NCBI RefSeq assembly: GCF_008065375.1
Contig: NZ_VJYI01000013.1
Span: forward strand, 240,085 to 304,084
Reading direction: 5' to 3'
DNA: 64,000 nucleotides
Source of the DNA: Nonomuraea sp. SYSU D8015
Lineage (GTDB): Bacteria > Actinomycetota > Actinomycetes > Streptosporangiales > Streptosporangiaceae
Of the stretch, positions 1-8,106 are shown in pieces (within the stretch, counting starts at the first letter, position 1; each line of letters begins with the position of its first letter). The notes under the pieces are model-generated. The model did not search any database. It was not told where the DNA came from and saw only the letters and a list, made by a program, of their open reading frames with translations. The translations under genes and the position numbers were made by a program.

Positions 1-1573
1 CCCCGGCCTCGGTCAGCACGAAGTCATGTACGGATAAATCGTGTTTCGTCCGGACGGCGGCCCGTACCGCCCGCCCGACCTCCTTCACGTCGGCCGACAA
101 CCCGCGGCGCGACCGCTCGGCCACCACGACGAGCCGCTCGGTCTCCTCACCCGGCACCGCGAACGCCGCCACCCGGTCCCGCCGCACCGCCTCGTGCGCC
201 TCCTGCACGGTGGCCTCGATGTCCTGCGGGTAGTGGTTGCGCCCGTCCACGATGACCATGTCCTTGATGCGCCCGGTGACGTACAGCCGGCCGTCGTGGA
301 TCACGCCGAGGTCGCCGGTGCGCAGCCAGGTCCCGTCCGCGCCGTGGGTGAACGCCTCCGCCGTCCGCTCAGGGTCGCGCCAGTAGCCGCGGGCCACGTT
401 CGGCCCCTGCACCCAGATCTCCCCCACCCGCCCGTCGGGAAGCGCGCCCGACTCGCCGGCGATCCTGACCCGCTGCCCGTACGGCCGCCCGCAGGAGACA
501 AGCAGGCTGCGCTCCCCCTCCGCGCACGGCACGGCCCAGCCCTCGCTCAGGGCCTCGCGGGAGAACCCGGTCACCACGGGCGCCTCGTCCCGGCCCGTCG
601 CGGACACGAACACCGTCGCCTCGGCCAGCCCGTACGCGGGCGTGTGCGCCTCGGGCCGCAGCCCGCACCCGGCGAAGGCCGCGTCGAACGCCTCGATCGC
701 GCCCGGCCTGACGGGCTCGGCGCCGTTCAGCATGACCCGCACCCTGGACAGGTCGAGCCCCGCCTTGTCGCCGGGGCGCACGCGGGCGGCGGTGAACTCG
801 TAGGCGAAGTTGGGCGCGCCGGTGAACACGTCGTCGTACTCCGACAGCAGCCGCAGCCACCGCACCGGGCTCATGACGAACGCCACCGGATCCATGAACA
901 CGGCCTGGTTGCCGCCCATCATCGGCATCGCCACCGTGGCGACCAGCCCCATGTCGTGGAAGAGCGGCAGCCACAAAACAGCCACCGACGTCCTGGGCCG
1001 GGCCCGGAAGGCCTCCCAGAGCTGGGCGGCGTTGGCGGCCAGGTTGCCGTGGGTGATCTCGACGCCGGCGGGCGCGCGGGTGGAGCCGGAGGTGTACTGC
1101 AGGTAGGCCAGGTCGTCCGGCCCGACGGGCTCGGGCTCCCATTCGTCGGCGAGCAGGTCGGAGACGGTGTCCACGGTGACGACCGGCAGCCGGGTGAAGT
1201 CCGCGACCCCGGGCAGCGCGGCCGTGGTGGTCAGCACCACCGCGGGGTCGGCGTCGGAGAAGGCCCGATCCAGCCGCTCGGCGTGCCCCGGCAGCCCGGG
1301 CGCGAACAGCGGCACCGCCACGAGCCGCGCGTACATCGTGCCCAGCACCGCGACCACGTAGTCGAGCCCCGCCGGCGCGAGCACCGCCGCCCGGTCGCCG
1401 GGCCGGGCGAGCTCGCGCAGCCGCACGGCCAGCGCCCTGGCCTTGAGGTCGGCCTGGCCCCAGGTGTACGTCCGGCGCGCGCCGTCCCCGAGGTAGTCGG
1501 CGAACGTGTACGCGGGCGCGCCGGGCGCCTCCCGAGCCCACCGCGCCACCCGGTCGATCAACGTGTCAGGCAT
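1..1573 (-). CDS. Fatty-acyl-AMP ligase (FAAL-type adenylating enzyme), C-terminus outside window
   Basis: Adenylate-forming enzyme that should activate a fatty acid as acyl-AMP for transfer to a carrier protein or polyketide synthase. The N-terminus is MPDTLIDRVARWAREAPG. The adenylation P-loop motif YTSGSTRAPAG lies near residue 160, followed by the LFHDMGL motif, the GYWRDPERTAEAF motif, TGDLG and GRIKDMVIVDGRNHYPQDIE. The GRNHYPQDIE ending is characteristic of FAAL rather than ordinary acyl-CoA ligases (family knowledge). The ATG at 1571-1573 is preceded by a GGGGA ribosome-binding site. The gene runs off the left edge, so only about 524 residues are visible. It is divergent from the MFS gene at 1730. 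The natural partner (PKS, NRPS or carrier protein) would lie to the left of the window. Confidence 0.9.
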   Translation of the reverse strand, partial: MPDTLIDRVARWAREAPGAPAYTFADYLGDGARRTYTWGQADLKARALAVRLRELARPGDRAAVLAPAGLDYVVAVLGTMYARLVAVPLFAPGLPGHAERLDRAFSDADPAVVLTTTAALPGVADFTRLPVVTVDTVSDLLADEWEPEPVGPDDLAYLQYTSGSTRAPAGVEITHGNLAANAAQLWEAFRARPRTSVAVLWLPLFHDMGLVATVAMPMMGGNQAVFMDPVAFVMSPVRWLRLLSEYDDVFTGAPNFAYEFTAARVRPGDKAGLDLSRVRVMLNGAEPVRPGAIEAFDAAFAGCGLRPEAHTPAYGLAEATVFVSATGRDEAPVVTGFSREALSEGWAVPCAEGERSLLVSCGRPYGQRVRIAGESGALPDGRVGEIWVQGPNVARGYWRDPERTAEAFTHGADGTWLRTGDLGVIHDGRLYVTGRIKDMVIVDGRNHYPQDIEATVQEAHEAVRRDRVAAFAVPGEETERLVVVAERSRRGLSADVKEVGRAVRAAVRTKHDLSVHDFVLTEAG

Positions 1574-1661
1574 GCCGAGTCCCCTCGTTTCAGGGACCTA
1601 GCAAATTACGGGAGAAGGAGGGCGGGATTCTTGCCAAACCCCTGCACATTCCTCATTCGGT

Positions 1662-1680
1662 CTTGTTACGAGGTGACAAG
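1662..1680. promoter_or_regulatory. Imperfect palindrome in a divergent intergenic region
   Basis: CTTGTTAC-GAG-GTGACAAG forms 8-bp arms with one mismatch around a 3-nt centre. It sits midway between the divergent acyl-AMP ligase (start 1573) and MFS gene (start 1730). Its placement suits an operator acting on both promoters, but no regulator gene is adjacent, so the role is inference. Confidence 0.35.
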
Positions 1681-1729
1681 AAGTGCGGCAAGATAGGGGA
1701 GTTTGGCTGTTTGTAGGGGGTAAACGCCA

Positions 1730-2989
1730 GTGCAAGGTTATGGACGCGATCTCGGGCTGCTCCGGGATCGCCGGTTCGCGATGCTTCTCACCGCGCGGAC
1801 GATCTCCGTGCTGGGCAGCACGTTCGCCCCCGTGGCACTGGCCTTCGGCATCCTCGAACTGCCCGGCGCGGACGCCACCACCCTTTCCGTCGTGCTCACC
1901 GCCGAGTCACTGCCAATGATCGCGTTCATGCTGGTCGGCGGCGTGATCGCGGACCGGATGCCGCGGCAGCGGGTGATGATGGCGGGCGAGCTGATGATGG
2001 CGGCGGCGTTCTCCACGCTGGGCGTCATGCTGCTCACGGGCTGGACCCCGCTGCCCGCCCTGGTCGCCGCGGCCGCGCTGGGCGGGACCGCCGCGGCCGT
2101 CGTGTTCCCGGCGCTGCAGGGGATCATCCCCGAGGTCGTGCCGCAGGACCGGCTGCAGACCGGCAACGCGATGCTCGGCCTGGGCGCGAACGCCTCGCGG
2201 GTGGCCGGTGCGGTGCTCGGCGGCGGGACGGTTGCGCTGTTCGGCGGCGGCTGGGCGCTGGCGGCGAGTGGCGCGATGTTCGCCCTCGCCGGCGTGCTGA
2301 TCGGGATGCTTCGGCTGGAGCCGGGCGAGCGACCCCGCGAGGAGCGGCACTCCGTGCTGGCCGACCTGCGCGACGGATGGCGGGAGTTCCGCTCGCGGCA
2401 GTGGCTCTGGGTGGTGGTCGCCCAGTTCTCCCTGCTGGTCATGGCCATCCAGGCCGGGCATGGGGTGCTCGGCCCGCTGTGGGCCAAGGAGAACGCGGAC
2501 GGCGCGTTGACGTGGTCGTGGTTCCTCGCGGGCGAGGCCATCGGGATGATCGCCGGGGTGCTGCTCTCCATCCGGCTGCGGCCCAGCCGGCCGATCATGC
2601 TAGGGGTGCTTCTCTGCCTGCCGACCGCGCTGCCGTACGTGCTGCTCGGGCTGGACGCGCCGATCTGGGGGATCGTGGCCGGGGCGTTCGTGCTCGGGGT
2701 CTCCTTCGACGTGTTCGGCGTGCTCTGGCAGACCACGATGCAGCGCGAGGTGCCGGCCGAGGCGCTGTCGCGGGTCAGCTCGTACGACATGCTCGGGTCG
2801 CTGATGTTCGGGCCGATCGGCCTGATGCTGGCGGGGCCGGCGGCGGAGGTGTTCGGCACGGAGGGCGCCCTGCTCGGCTGCGCCGCCATCGTCGTGCTGT
2901 GCACCCTCGCCGCGCTGCTCGCCCCGGGAGTGCGCAACCTGCGCGCGCCTCAGCTCGCGCCGGCCCGGGCGGACGCCGAGGCGAAGTAG
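1730..2989 (+). CDS. MFS transporter, drug-efflux-like
   Basis: Predicted 419-residue multi-pass membrane protein of the major facilitator superfamily. The N-terminus (DLGLLRDRRFAMLLTARTIS) matches the loop entering TM1 in the MFS group that resembles macrolide or enterobactin exporters. A conserved loop 2-3 segment GGVIADRMPRQRVMMAGEL is visible, as is the second-half repeat with LRPSRPIMLGV. Hydrophobic segments are spread along the whole length and the size is normal. The GTG at 1730 is chosen because TAGGGGG lies about 10 nt upstream. The substrate cannot be told from sequence. The 3' end overlaps the convergent gene at 2950 by 40 bp. Confidence 0.85.
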   Translation: MQGYGRDLGLLRDRRFAMLLTARTISVLGSTFAPVALAFGILELPGADATTLSVVLTAESLPMIAFMLVGGVIADRMPRQRVMMAGELMMAAAFSTLGVMLLTGWTPLPALVAAAALGGTAAAVVFPALQGIIPEVVPQDRLQTGNAMLGLGANASRVAGAVLGGGTVALFGGGWALAASGAMFALAGVLIGMLRLEPGERPREERHSVLADLRDGWREFRSRQWLWVVVAQFSLLVMAIQAGHGVLGPLWAKENADGALTWSWFLAGEAIGMIAGVLLSIRLRPSRPIMLGVLLCLPTALPYVLLGLDAPIWGIVAGAFVLGVSFDVFGVLWQTTMQREVPAEALSRVSSYDMLGSLMFGPIGLMLAGPAAEVFGTEGALLGCAAIVVLCTLAALLAPGVRNLRAPQLAPARADAEAK

Positions 2990-3435
2990 GCGTTGGCCCG
3001 GGGCTGGAACATCAGCACCATCGCGCCGAGCACGGCCGTCAGGTGCAGGATCCGGCTGACCGCGAAGACCCAGCCCACGGCGTCCATCCCGGCGACGGCC
3101 TCGGCGATCGAGCCGCCGTCCAGCAGCCACCGGACGGGCTCGACCACGAGCGACAGGGTGCCGAACACGCCCAGCGTGCCGGCCAGCGTCCACCGCGCCC
3201 AGTTCTGGCCGCGCTTGAGCCGCAACGCCAGGAAGGTCGCGCCGGCGAAGACGGCCAGCCGGAACCCGAGTCCGGGCAGCACTCCGGCGACCGTGGACGT
3301 GCCCGCGAGGAGCTCCTGGCTGACCATCAGCGCGGCCTCGAACGCGCCGAGCGCGACGGCCGACAGCCAGAGCATGGCGGCGGCGGGCACGACGGGCGGC
3401 AACTCGGTCCTGCGGGCTTCTGCGACGGTGCTCAT
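2950..3435 (-). CDS. Four-helix membrane protein of unknown function
   Basis: A 161-residue protein with about four hydrophobic segments: roughly residues 15-45, 52-72, 82-100 and 120-145. It has a short charged loop (LRLKRGQNWARW) between the second and third. The RGQNWAR-W pattern followed by a helix recurs in small actinobacterial integral membrane proteins annotated only as hypothetical. The ATG at 3435 has a strong GGAGGT site upstream. The gene is convergent with the MFS gene and overlaps its 3' end. No catalytic residues are evident, so no function is assigned. Confidence 0.75.
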   Translation of the reverse strand: MSTVAEARRTELPPVVPAAAMLWLSAVALGAFEAALMVSQELLAGTSTVAGVLPGLGFRLAVFAGATFLALRLKRGQNWARWTLAGTLGVFGTLSLVVEPVRWLLDGGSIAEAVAGMDAVGWVFAVSRILHLTAVLGAMVLMFQPRANAYFASASARAGAS

Positions 3436-3550
3436 GTCGAACCTCCAAAGGGGGTGAGGGCCTTACATGAGGAGTCTCCGCCGCGGCGCCGCACCGATCA
3501 CGCCCGCCGTCCCCCCAGTTCAGGTGGGGTACGCCCTACCGTCCCCGGTC

Positions 3551-4177
3551 TCACACGATGATGAGCCGCACGACGACGCCCGCGCAGTTGCCCGCCACGC
3601 AGATGCGCACCGGGACCTCGGAGATGCCCGGCGTGGTGGGGACGCCGCTCACGTGGCCGTCCGGACCGATGGTCACGCCGTCGGGCAGCTTGGCGTAGTC
3701 GGTGACGGTGAAGGCGGGGAGCACGCCGGCGGGGCCGCCATTGATGCCGATCTCGCCGTCCAGCGGGGCGCCGACCTTGCCGGGGAAGGTGAGGTCGCGC
3801 GGCCCCCAGGGCACGTTGCCGAGCACCACGAGGGTGACCTCCTGCTCGTGGCAGGCCTGACCCGCGCAGAACTGGACGGGGGCGACGTACGTGCCGGAGC
3901 GCTCCGGCGTGCCGTACAGCCGGCCCCTCTGGTCGACCTTGACCCCGACGGCGAGGTCTCCGGAGCGGAAGGCGACGCCCTTGGCGACGGGCAGCAGCCG
4001 CAGGCTGACCTCGATGCCCTCGGTGACGTAGAAGGTGTCCTCGACCAGGTGGCTCTGCGGCGGGTCGGCGGGCACGTGCCGGGACATCAACGTCATGGGG
4101 GTGGAGACGGAAGGCACCACGGCGGCCAGCGCGCACACGGCCAGCCCGGCCAGCACGAGAACCCACCTTCGCCTCAT
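3551..4177 (-). CDS. Secreted protein with putative Ig-like (He_PIG-type) repeats
   Basis: About 208 residues. An N-terminal signal (MRRRWVLVLAGLAVCALAAV) is followed by two beta-rich repeats. Each repeat contains a segment of the kind LPDGVTIGPDGHVSGVPTTP, which is the signature of putative Ig (He_PIG) domains: a property, then a G-x-Y/SG-x-P turn, then a strand ending in V-x-V. Two cysteine pairs (CAGQAC and CVAGNC) probably form disulfides outside the cell. The ATG at 4177 is preferred over upstream starts because AGGGGG precedes it and the signal peptide begins there. Likely surface-exposed or secreted; binding partner unknown. Confidence 0.75.
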   Translation of the reverse strand: MRRRWVLVLAGLAVCALAAVVPSVSTPMTLMSRHVPADPPQSHLVEDTFYVTEGIEVSLRLLPVAKGVAFRSGDLAVGVKVDQRGRLYGTPERSGTYVAPVQFCAGQACHEQEVTLVVLGNVPWGPRDLTFPGKVGAPLDGEIGINGGPAGVLPAFTVTDYAKLPDGVTIGPDGHVSGVPTTPGISEVPVRICVAGNCAGVVVRLIIV

Positions 4178-4262
4178 CGTCACCCCCTGGCTCCGGCTAC
4201 TTCCCCTACGTACCCCCATCACCGCACAGCGTCACCAGGCAGTGCCACTGGATAATCGGACC

Positions 4263-4892
4263 ATGGTCGCTGAATCCGCCCAGACCCTGGAGCGTGGGCT
4301 CCGCCTGCTCAGACTGCTCGCCGACGGCAGAGGCGGACGCACGCCGACCGAGCTGAGCGCCGAGCTGTCGCTGAGCCGCCCGGTGGTCTACCGGCTGCTG
4401 ACGACGCTGATGAACGAGGGTTTCGTCCGCAGGGACGCCGAGGGGCGGGTGCACCTCGGGTTCGGGGTGCTCGTGCTGGCGCAGGCCGTGCAGCCGCTGC
4501 TGCGGGCGGCGGCGGTGCCGACGCTGCGGCGGCTGGCAGAGAAGGTCGGCGCGACCGCGCACCTGACCGTGGCCGAGGGCGACGACGGGCTGGCCGTGGC
4601 CGTGGTCGAGCCGTCCTGGACCAATATGCACGTGGCCTACCGGGAGGGCTCGCGCCATCCGCTCACGAAAGGCGCGGCCGGGCAGGCGATATTGGCGCTG
4701 CGCGAAGGGCGCGACGACTACTTCGTCACGGAGGGGCAGTTGCAGGAGGGTGCCCGGGGGGTCGCCGCGCCGGTCACCGGGCTGCCGTGGCTGGAGGCCT
4801 CAGTGGGTGTGGTGACGTTCGGCCCGCTGGAGGAGTCCACGGGGCCGCGGGTGGTGGCCGCCGCGGCCGAGCTGTCGTCAGCGCTCCGTTAA
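4263..4892 (+). CDS. IclR-family transcriptional regulator
   Basis: A 209-residue DNA-binding protein. Residues about 5-65 (SAQTLERGLRLLRLLADGRG through LSRPVVYRLLTTLMNEGFV) form the IclR winged helix. The rest is a compact IclR effector-binding domain with the VGATAHLTVAEG and KGAAGQAIL segments. It is somewhat shorter than the usual 250 residues. The ATG at 4263 gives the expected N-terminus; a GTG seven codons upstream is an alternative. The gene lies directly before the homogentisate operon in the same orientation, so it probably senses an aromatic intermediate and controls that operon. IclR regulators of homogentisate or phenylacetate genes are common, but the ligand is inference. Confidence 0.85.
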   Translation: MVAESAQTLERGLRLLRLLADGRGGRTPTELSAELSLSRPVVYRLLTTLMNEGFVRRDAEGRVHLGFGVLVLAQAVQPLLRAAAVPTLRRLAEKVGATAHLTVAEGDDGLAVAVVEPSWTNMHVAYREGSRHPLTKGAAGQAILALREGRDDYFVTEGQLQEGARGVAAPVTGLPWLEASVGVVTFGPLEESTGPRVVAAAAELSSALR

Positions 4893-4930
4893 AGGGGCTC
4901 GGTTGAAGGGGCTGGGTTGACATCTCCAGA

Positions 4931-4984
4931 CCGATAGCGGACGGTAGTTACACATAGAGGACAGTTCCGTCCGATAAACGGACG
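4931..4984 (+). promoter_or_regulatory. Candidate operator/promoter region of the homogentisate operon
   Basis: Between the IclR gene and hmgA lie a direct repeat (CCGATAGCGGACG at 4931-4943 and CCGATAAACGGACG at 4971-4984) and an inverted repeat (CGGACGG at 4938-4944 against CCGTCCG at 4967-4973). The copies are 40 bp apart, about four helical turns. This is the only AT-richer sequence in the area and directly precedes the GGAGGGG ribosome-binding site of hmgA. IclR binding here is an inference from position. Confidence 0.45.
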
Positions 4985-5000
4985 AACGCTGGAGGGGCCG

Positions 5001-6170
5001 ATGCCGTACTATCGCGTCGTTGGGGAGGTGCCGCGCAAGCGGCACGTGCAGTTCAGGCGGCCGGACGGCGGTCTCTACGCCGAGGAACTGATGGGCGAGG
5101 AGGGGTTCTCGTCCGACTCCTCGCTGCTCTACCACCGCTACCTGCCGACCGCGATCGTCAAGGCGGAGGCCGTCACACCGGTCACGGAGACGCGCCTGGA
5201 GCCCAACCTGCCGCTTTCGCCGCGCCACTTCCGCACCCAGGAGCTGTCCAGCGCCGGCGACCTCGTCAGCGGGCGCATGCTGCTGGCCGGCAACGGCGAC
5301 GTCCGATTGTCGTACGCCACCAGCGACCAGCCGAGCGAGCTCTACCGCAACTCGATGGGCGACGAGTGCGTCTACGTGCAGGCGGGCTCCGTCCGGTTCG
5401 AGTCCACATACGGCGTGATCGAGGCCGGCGAGGGCGACTACGTCGTCATCCCGACCGGGACCATTCACCGGTGGGTGCCGAACGGCCGGGTCAACGTGCT
5501 GGCCATCGAGGCGTCCGGGCACATCAGGCCGCCCAAGCGCTACCTGTCGCAGTACGGGCAGTTCCTGGAGCACGCGCCGTACTGCGAGCGCGACCTGCGC
5601 TCCCCCGCCGAGCCGCTCGTCGTCGAGGGCGAGGAGGTGCCGGTGCTGGTGCGCACGCGCGGCGGGCTGACCAGGCTCGTCTACCGCAACCACCCGTTCG
5701 ACGTGGTGGGCTGGGACGGCTACCTCTATCCGTTCGCGTTCAACATCGACGACTTCGAGCCGATCGTGAAGAAGACGCACGCGCCGCCGCCCGTGCACCA
5801 GACGTTCGAGGGGCCCGGGTTCGTGGTGTGCTCGTTCTGCCCGCGGCCGCTCGACTACCACCCCGAGGCGATCCCGATCCCCTACAACCACCACAACGTG
5901 GACTCCGACGAGTTCATGTTCTACGTGGGTGGCGACTACTCCGCGCGCAAGGGCTCCGGCATCGACGTCGGCTCGATCTCACTGCACCCGGCCGGGTTCA
6001 CGCACGGGCCGCAGCCCGGCGCGGTCGAGGCGGTGATCGACGCGGTCGCGCGGGGCGTCACGACCACGAGCGAGATGGCCGTGATGGTCGACACCTTCCG
6101 CCCGCTCGACCTCGGTCAGGGCGCTCTGTCCTGCGAGGATCCCGGCTACGCGTGGACCTGGTCGCGATGA
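5001..6170 (+). CDS. hmgA: Homogentisate 1,2-dioxygenase
   Basis: Ring-cleaving Fe(II) dioxygenase that opens homogentisate to maleylacetoacetate in tyrosine and phenylalanine breakdown. The 389-residue cupin-fold protein carries the family signature in its second half: PIPYNHHNVDSDEFMFYVGG followed by GSISLHPAGFTHGPQPG. These supply the iron ligands His, Glu and His. The N-terminal cupin contains MGDECVYVQAGSVRFESTYG. It is shorter than the roughly 440-residue eukaryotic enzyme, as is usual for actinobacterial members. The ATG at 5001 follows GGAGGGG. The stop overlaps the next start (ATGA), indicating a translationally coupled operon with the 255-residue gene and fahA. Confidence 0.92.
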   Translation: MPYYRVVGEVPRKRHVQFRRPDGGLYAEELMGEEGFSSDSSLLYHRYLPTAIVKAEAVTPVTETRLEPNLPLSPRHFRTQELSSAGDLVSGRMLLAGNGDVRLSYATSDQPSELYRNSMGDECVYVQAGSVRFESTYGVIEAGEGDYVVIPTGTIHRWVPNGRVNVLAIEASGHIRPPKRYLSQYGQFLEHAPYCERDLRSPAEPLVVEGEEVPVLVRTRGGLTRLVYRNHPFDVVGWDGYLYPFAFNIDDFEPIVKKTHAPPPVHQTFEGPGFVVCSFCPRPLDYHPEAIPIPYNHHNVDSDEFMFYVGGDYSARKGSGIDVGSISLHPAGFTHGPQPGAVEAVIDAVARGVTTTSEMAVMVDTFRPLDLGQGALSCEDPGYAWTWSR

Positions 6171-6934
6171 TGCTCTACACGGCACTGGTGGACGACGCGG
6201 GACTGTTCCCGCCGACGTCCCTGCACATGGACGAGGCGCTCGCCCGCAACCGGCGGGACCTGGAGCGCGGCAACCCGGTGCTCACGCACCGCTTCCTCTG
6301 CCCGGCCAGCCGGATCGACCGGCTGCGGGCCAAGGACTACCGGCCGCGGCGGATCGGCCTGATCGTGGACACGCCGGAGCTGCCGCCCTTCGACGACCTG
6401 CCGGTGGACATCGTCGAGATGCCGCTGCCGGACGGCGAGACGGTGGAGGCGCTGGCCCAGCGGCTGCGGCTGCCCGACGGGGTCCGGCTGTTCGCCGAGG
6501 TCCCGCCGCGCAGGATCGGCATGGACGTGCCCGACGGCGCCGGGCTGAAGGTGCGCTGCGGCGGCCTGACCGCCGACGCCTTCCCGGCGGCGGAGCAGCT
6601 CGGGATGTTCATCAGGTCCTGCGTCGAGCGGGACGTGCCGTTCAAGGCCACGGCCGGGCTGCACCACGCCGTACGCCACTTCGACCCCTCGCTCGGCGTG
6701 GACCGGCACGGCTTCCTCAATCTGCTGCTCGCGGTCTGCGAGGCGGCCGAGGGACGCGATCCCGCGCCCGTGCTGCGCAGCACCGACGTGGGCCATCTCG
6801 TACGGCTCGCGCACGCCGTGTCGGAGGAGACAGCCAAGCGGGCACGGCGGCTGCTCGTGAGCTACGGCTCGTGCAACACCAGCACGCCCGCGGAAGACCT
6901 GCAGGCGCTCGGACTGATCGAGGAGTATTCGTGA
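6167..6934 (+). CDS. Uncharacterised protein within the homogentisate operon
   Basis: A soluble 255-residue protein sandwiched between hmgA and fahA, with 4-bp overlaps on both sides (ATGA at 6167, GTGA at 6931). The N-terminus MLYTALVDDAGLFPPTSLHM is conserved-looking. Alternating hydrophobic strands and helices (RIGLIVDTPELPP, VRLFAEVPP, GLKVRCGG) and a late FKATAGLHHAVRH motif resemble a TIM-barrel-like repeat pattern; this is impression, not proof. I do not recognise a named family. Context implies a role in tyrosine catabolism. The enzyme missing from the visible pathway is a maleylacetoacetate isomerase, and this is a candidate for it, though a chaperone or regulatory role is equally possible. 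Confidence 0.85.
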   Translation: MMLYTALVDDAGLFPPTSLHMDEALARNRRDLERGNPVLTHRFLCPASRIDRLRAKDYRPRRIGLIVDTPELPPFDDLPVDIVEMPLPDGETVEALAQRLRLPDGVRLFAEVPPRRIGMDVPDGAGLKVRCGGLTADAFPAAEQLGMFIRSCVERDVPFKATAGLHHAVRHFDPSLGVDRHGFLNLLLAVCEAAEGRDPAPVLRSTDVGHLVRLAHAVSEETAKRARRLLVSYGSCNTSTPAEDLQALGLIEEYS

Positions 6935-8034
6935 GCTGGGGAGTGGACAACCTGCCCTACGGCGTCTTCTCCCTGCCCGGGGAGTCGCCCCGGGTGGGGG
7001 TGCGGTACGGCGACAAAGTGCTCGACCTGACCGCCGCGCTGCACGACGAGGTGTTCGCCGCCCCGTCGCTCAACCCGTTCATGGCCAGGGGGCGCACGGC
7101 CTGGCACGACACCCGGGAGCTGATCAGGAACAAGCTCACCGACGACCTGTCCGTGACCGAGCCCCACCTGATCCCGCTGGCGCAGGTGCAGCTCCACATG
7201 CCGTTCGAGGTGGGCGACTACGTCGACTTCTACTGCTCGCTCGACCACGCGAGCAACGTCGGCCGGATGTTCCGCCCCGACACCGAGCCGCTGCTGCCGA
7301 ACTGGCGGCACCTGCCGATCGGATACCACGGCAGGGCGGGCACGGTCGTCGTGTCCGGCACGCCGGTCAAACGGCCGCGGGGGCAGCTCGGCGAGGGCCG
7401 GTTCGGACCGTGCGAAAAGCTCGACCTGGAGGCGGAGCTGGGGTTCGTGGTCGGCGTGCCCACGACCCTCGGCACGTCCGCCGGGGCCTTCGAGGAGCAC
7501 GTGTTCGGGGTGACGCTGGTCAACGACTGGAGCGCGCGGGACATCCAGGCGTGGGAATACCGTCCGCTGGGGCCGTTCCTGGCCAAGTCGTTCGCCACGT
7601 CGATCTCGCCGTGGATCACGCCGCTGGAGGCGCTGCCCAGGATCCCCGGGCGCCCGCAGGACCCTGAGCCGGTCGAGTACCTCCGTAGGCAGGGCGACTG
7701 GGGGCTGGACATCTCCCTCGAGATCCTGCTCAACGGGGAGGTCGTATCACGGCCGCCGTATTCGAGCATGTACTGGACGCCCGACCAGATGCTCGCGCAC
7801 ATGACTGTGAACGGGGCGTCGCTGCGGACCGGTGACCTGTTCGCCAGCGGCACGATCTCGGGACCCGAGCCGGGCGAGCGGGGCTCGCTCATCGAGCTGA
7901 CCTGGAACGGGACCGACCCGATCAAGCTGGCGGGCGGTGAAACCCGCGCCTTCCTCGAGGACGGCGACACCGTGACCATCCGGGCCACCGCCGGCGACCT
8001 GACATTGGGGGAGGTTTCCGGAACTATCGTGTAG
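6931..8034 (+). CDS. fahA: Fumarylacetoacetase
   Basis: Final hydrolase of tyrosine catabolism, cleaving fumarylacetoacetate to fumarate and acetoacetate in the cytoplasm. The 367-residue protein has the small N-terminal FAH domain and the large catalytic domain. The metal/base motif VGDYVDFYCSLDHASNVGRM lies near residue 93. KLDLEAELGFVVG supplies the metal-binding Glu residues. VNDWSARDIQAWEYRPLGPF, the most diagnostic stretch of the family, follows. The C-terminus has GDLFASGTISGPEPGERGS. The GTG start at 6931 overlaps the previous stop (GTGA), so it is the third gene of the hmgA operon. Maleylacetoacetate isomerase is not otherwise encoded nearby. Confidence 0.93.
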   Translation: MSWGVDNLPYGVFSLPGESPRVGVRYGDKVLDLTAALHDEVFAAPSLNPFMARGRTAWHDTRELIRNKLTDDLSVTEPHLIPLAQVQLHMPFEVGDYVDFYCSLDHASNVGRMFRPDTEPLLPNWRHLPIGYHGRAGTVVVSGTPVKRPRGQLGEGRFGPCEKLDLEAELGFVVGVPTTLGTSAGAFEEHVFGVTLVNDWSARDIQAWEYRPLGPFLAKSFATSISPWITPLEALPRIPGRPQDPEPVEYLRRQGDWGLDISLEILLNGEVVSRPPYSSMYWTPDQMLAHMTVNGASLRTGDLFASGTISGPEPGERGSLIELTWNGTDPIKLAGGETRAFLEDGDTVTIRATAGDLTLGEVSGTIV

Positions 8035-8106
8035 GTGACTCAGCGTGCTCGGCCGCTGACTGACCGCTACCCTGGGAGCACCCTTCCCTCGGAAAGCAGG
8101 AGTCAC

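Noticed and set aside
41..1696. Long + strand open frame opposite the acyl-AMP ligase
   Set aside because: Arg/His/Pro-rich translation typical of the antisense of a high-GC gene; the minus strand encodes a clear ligase with conserved motifs.
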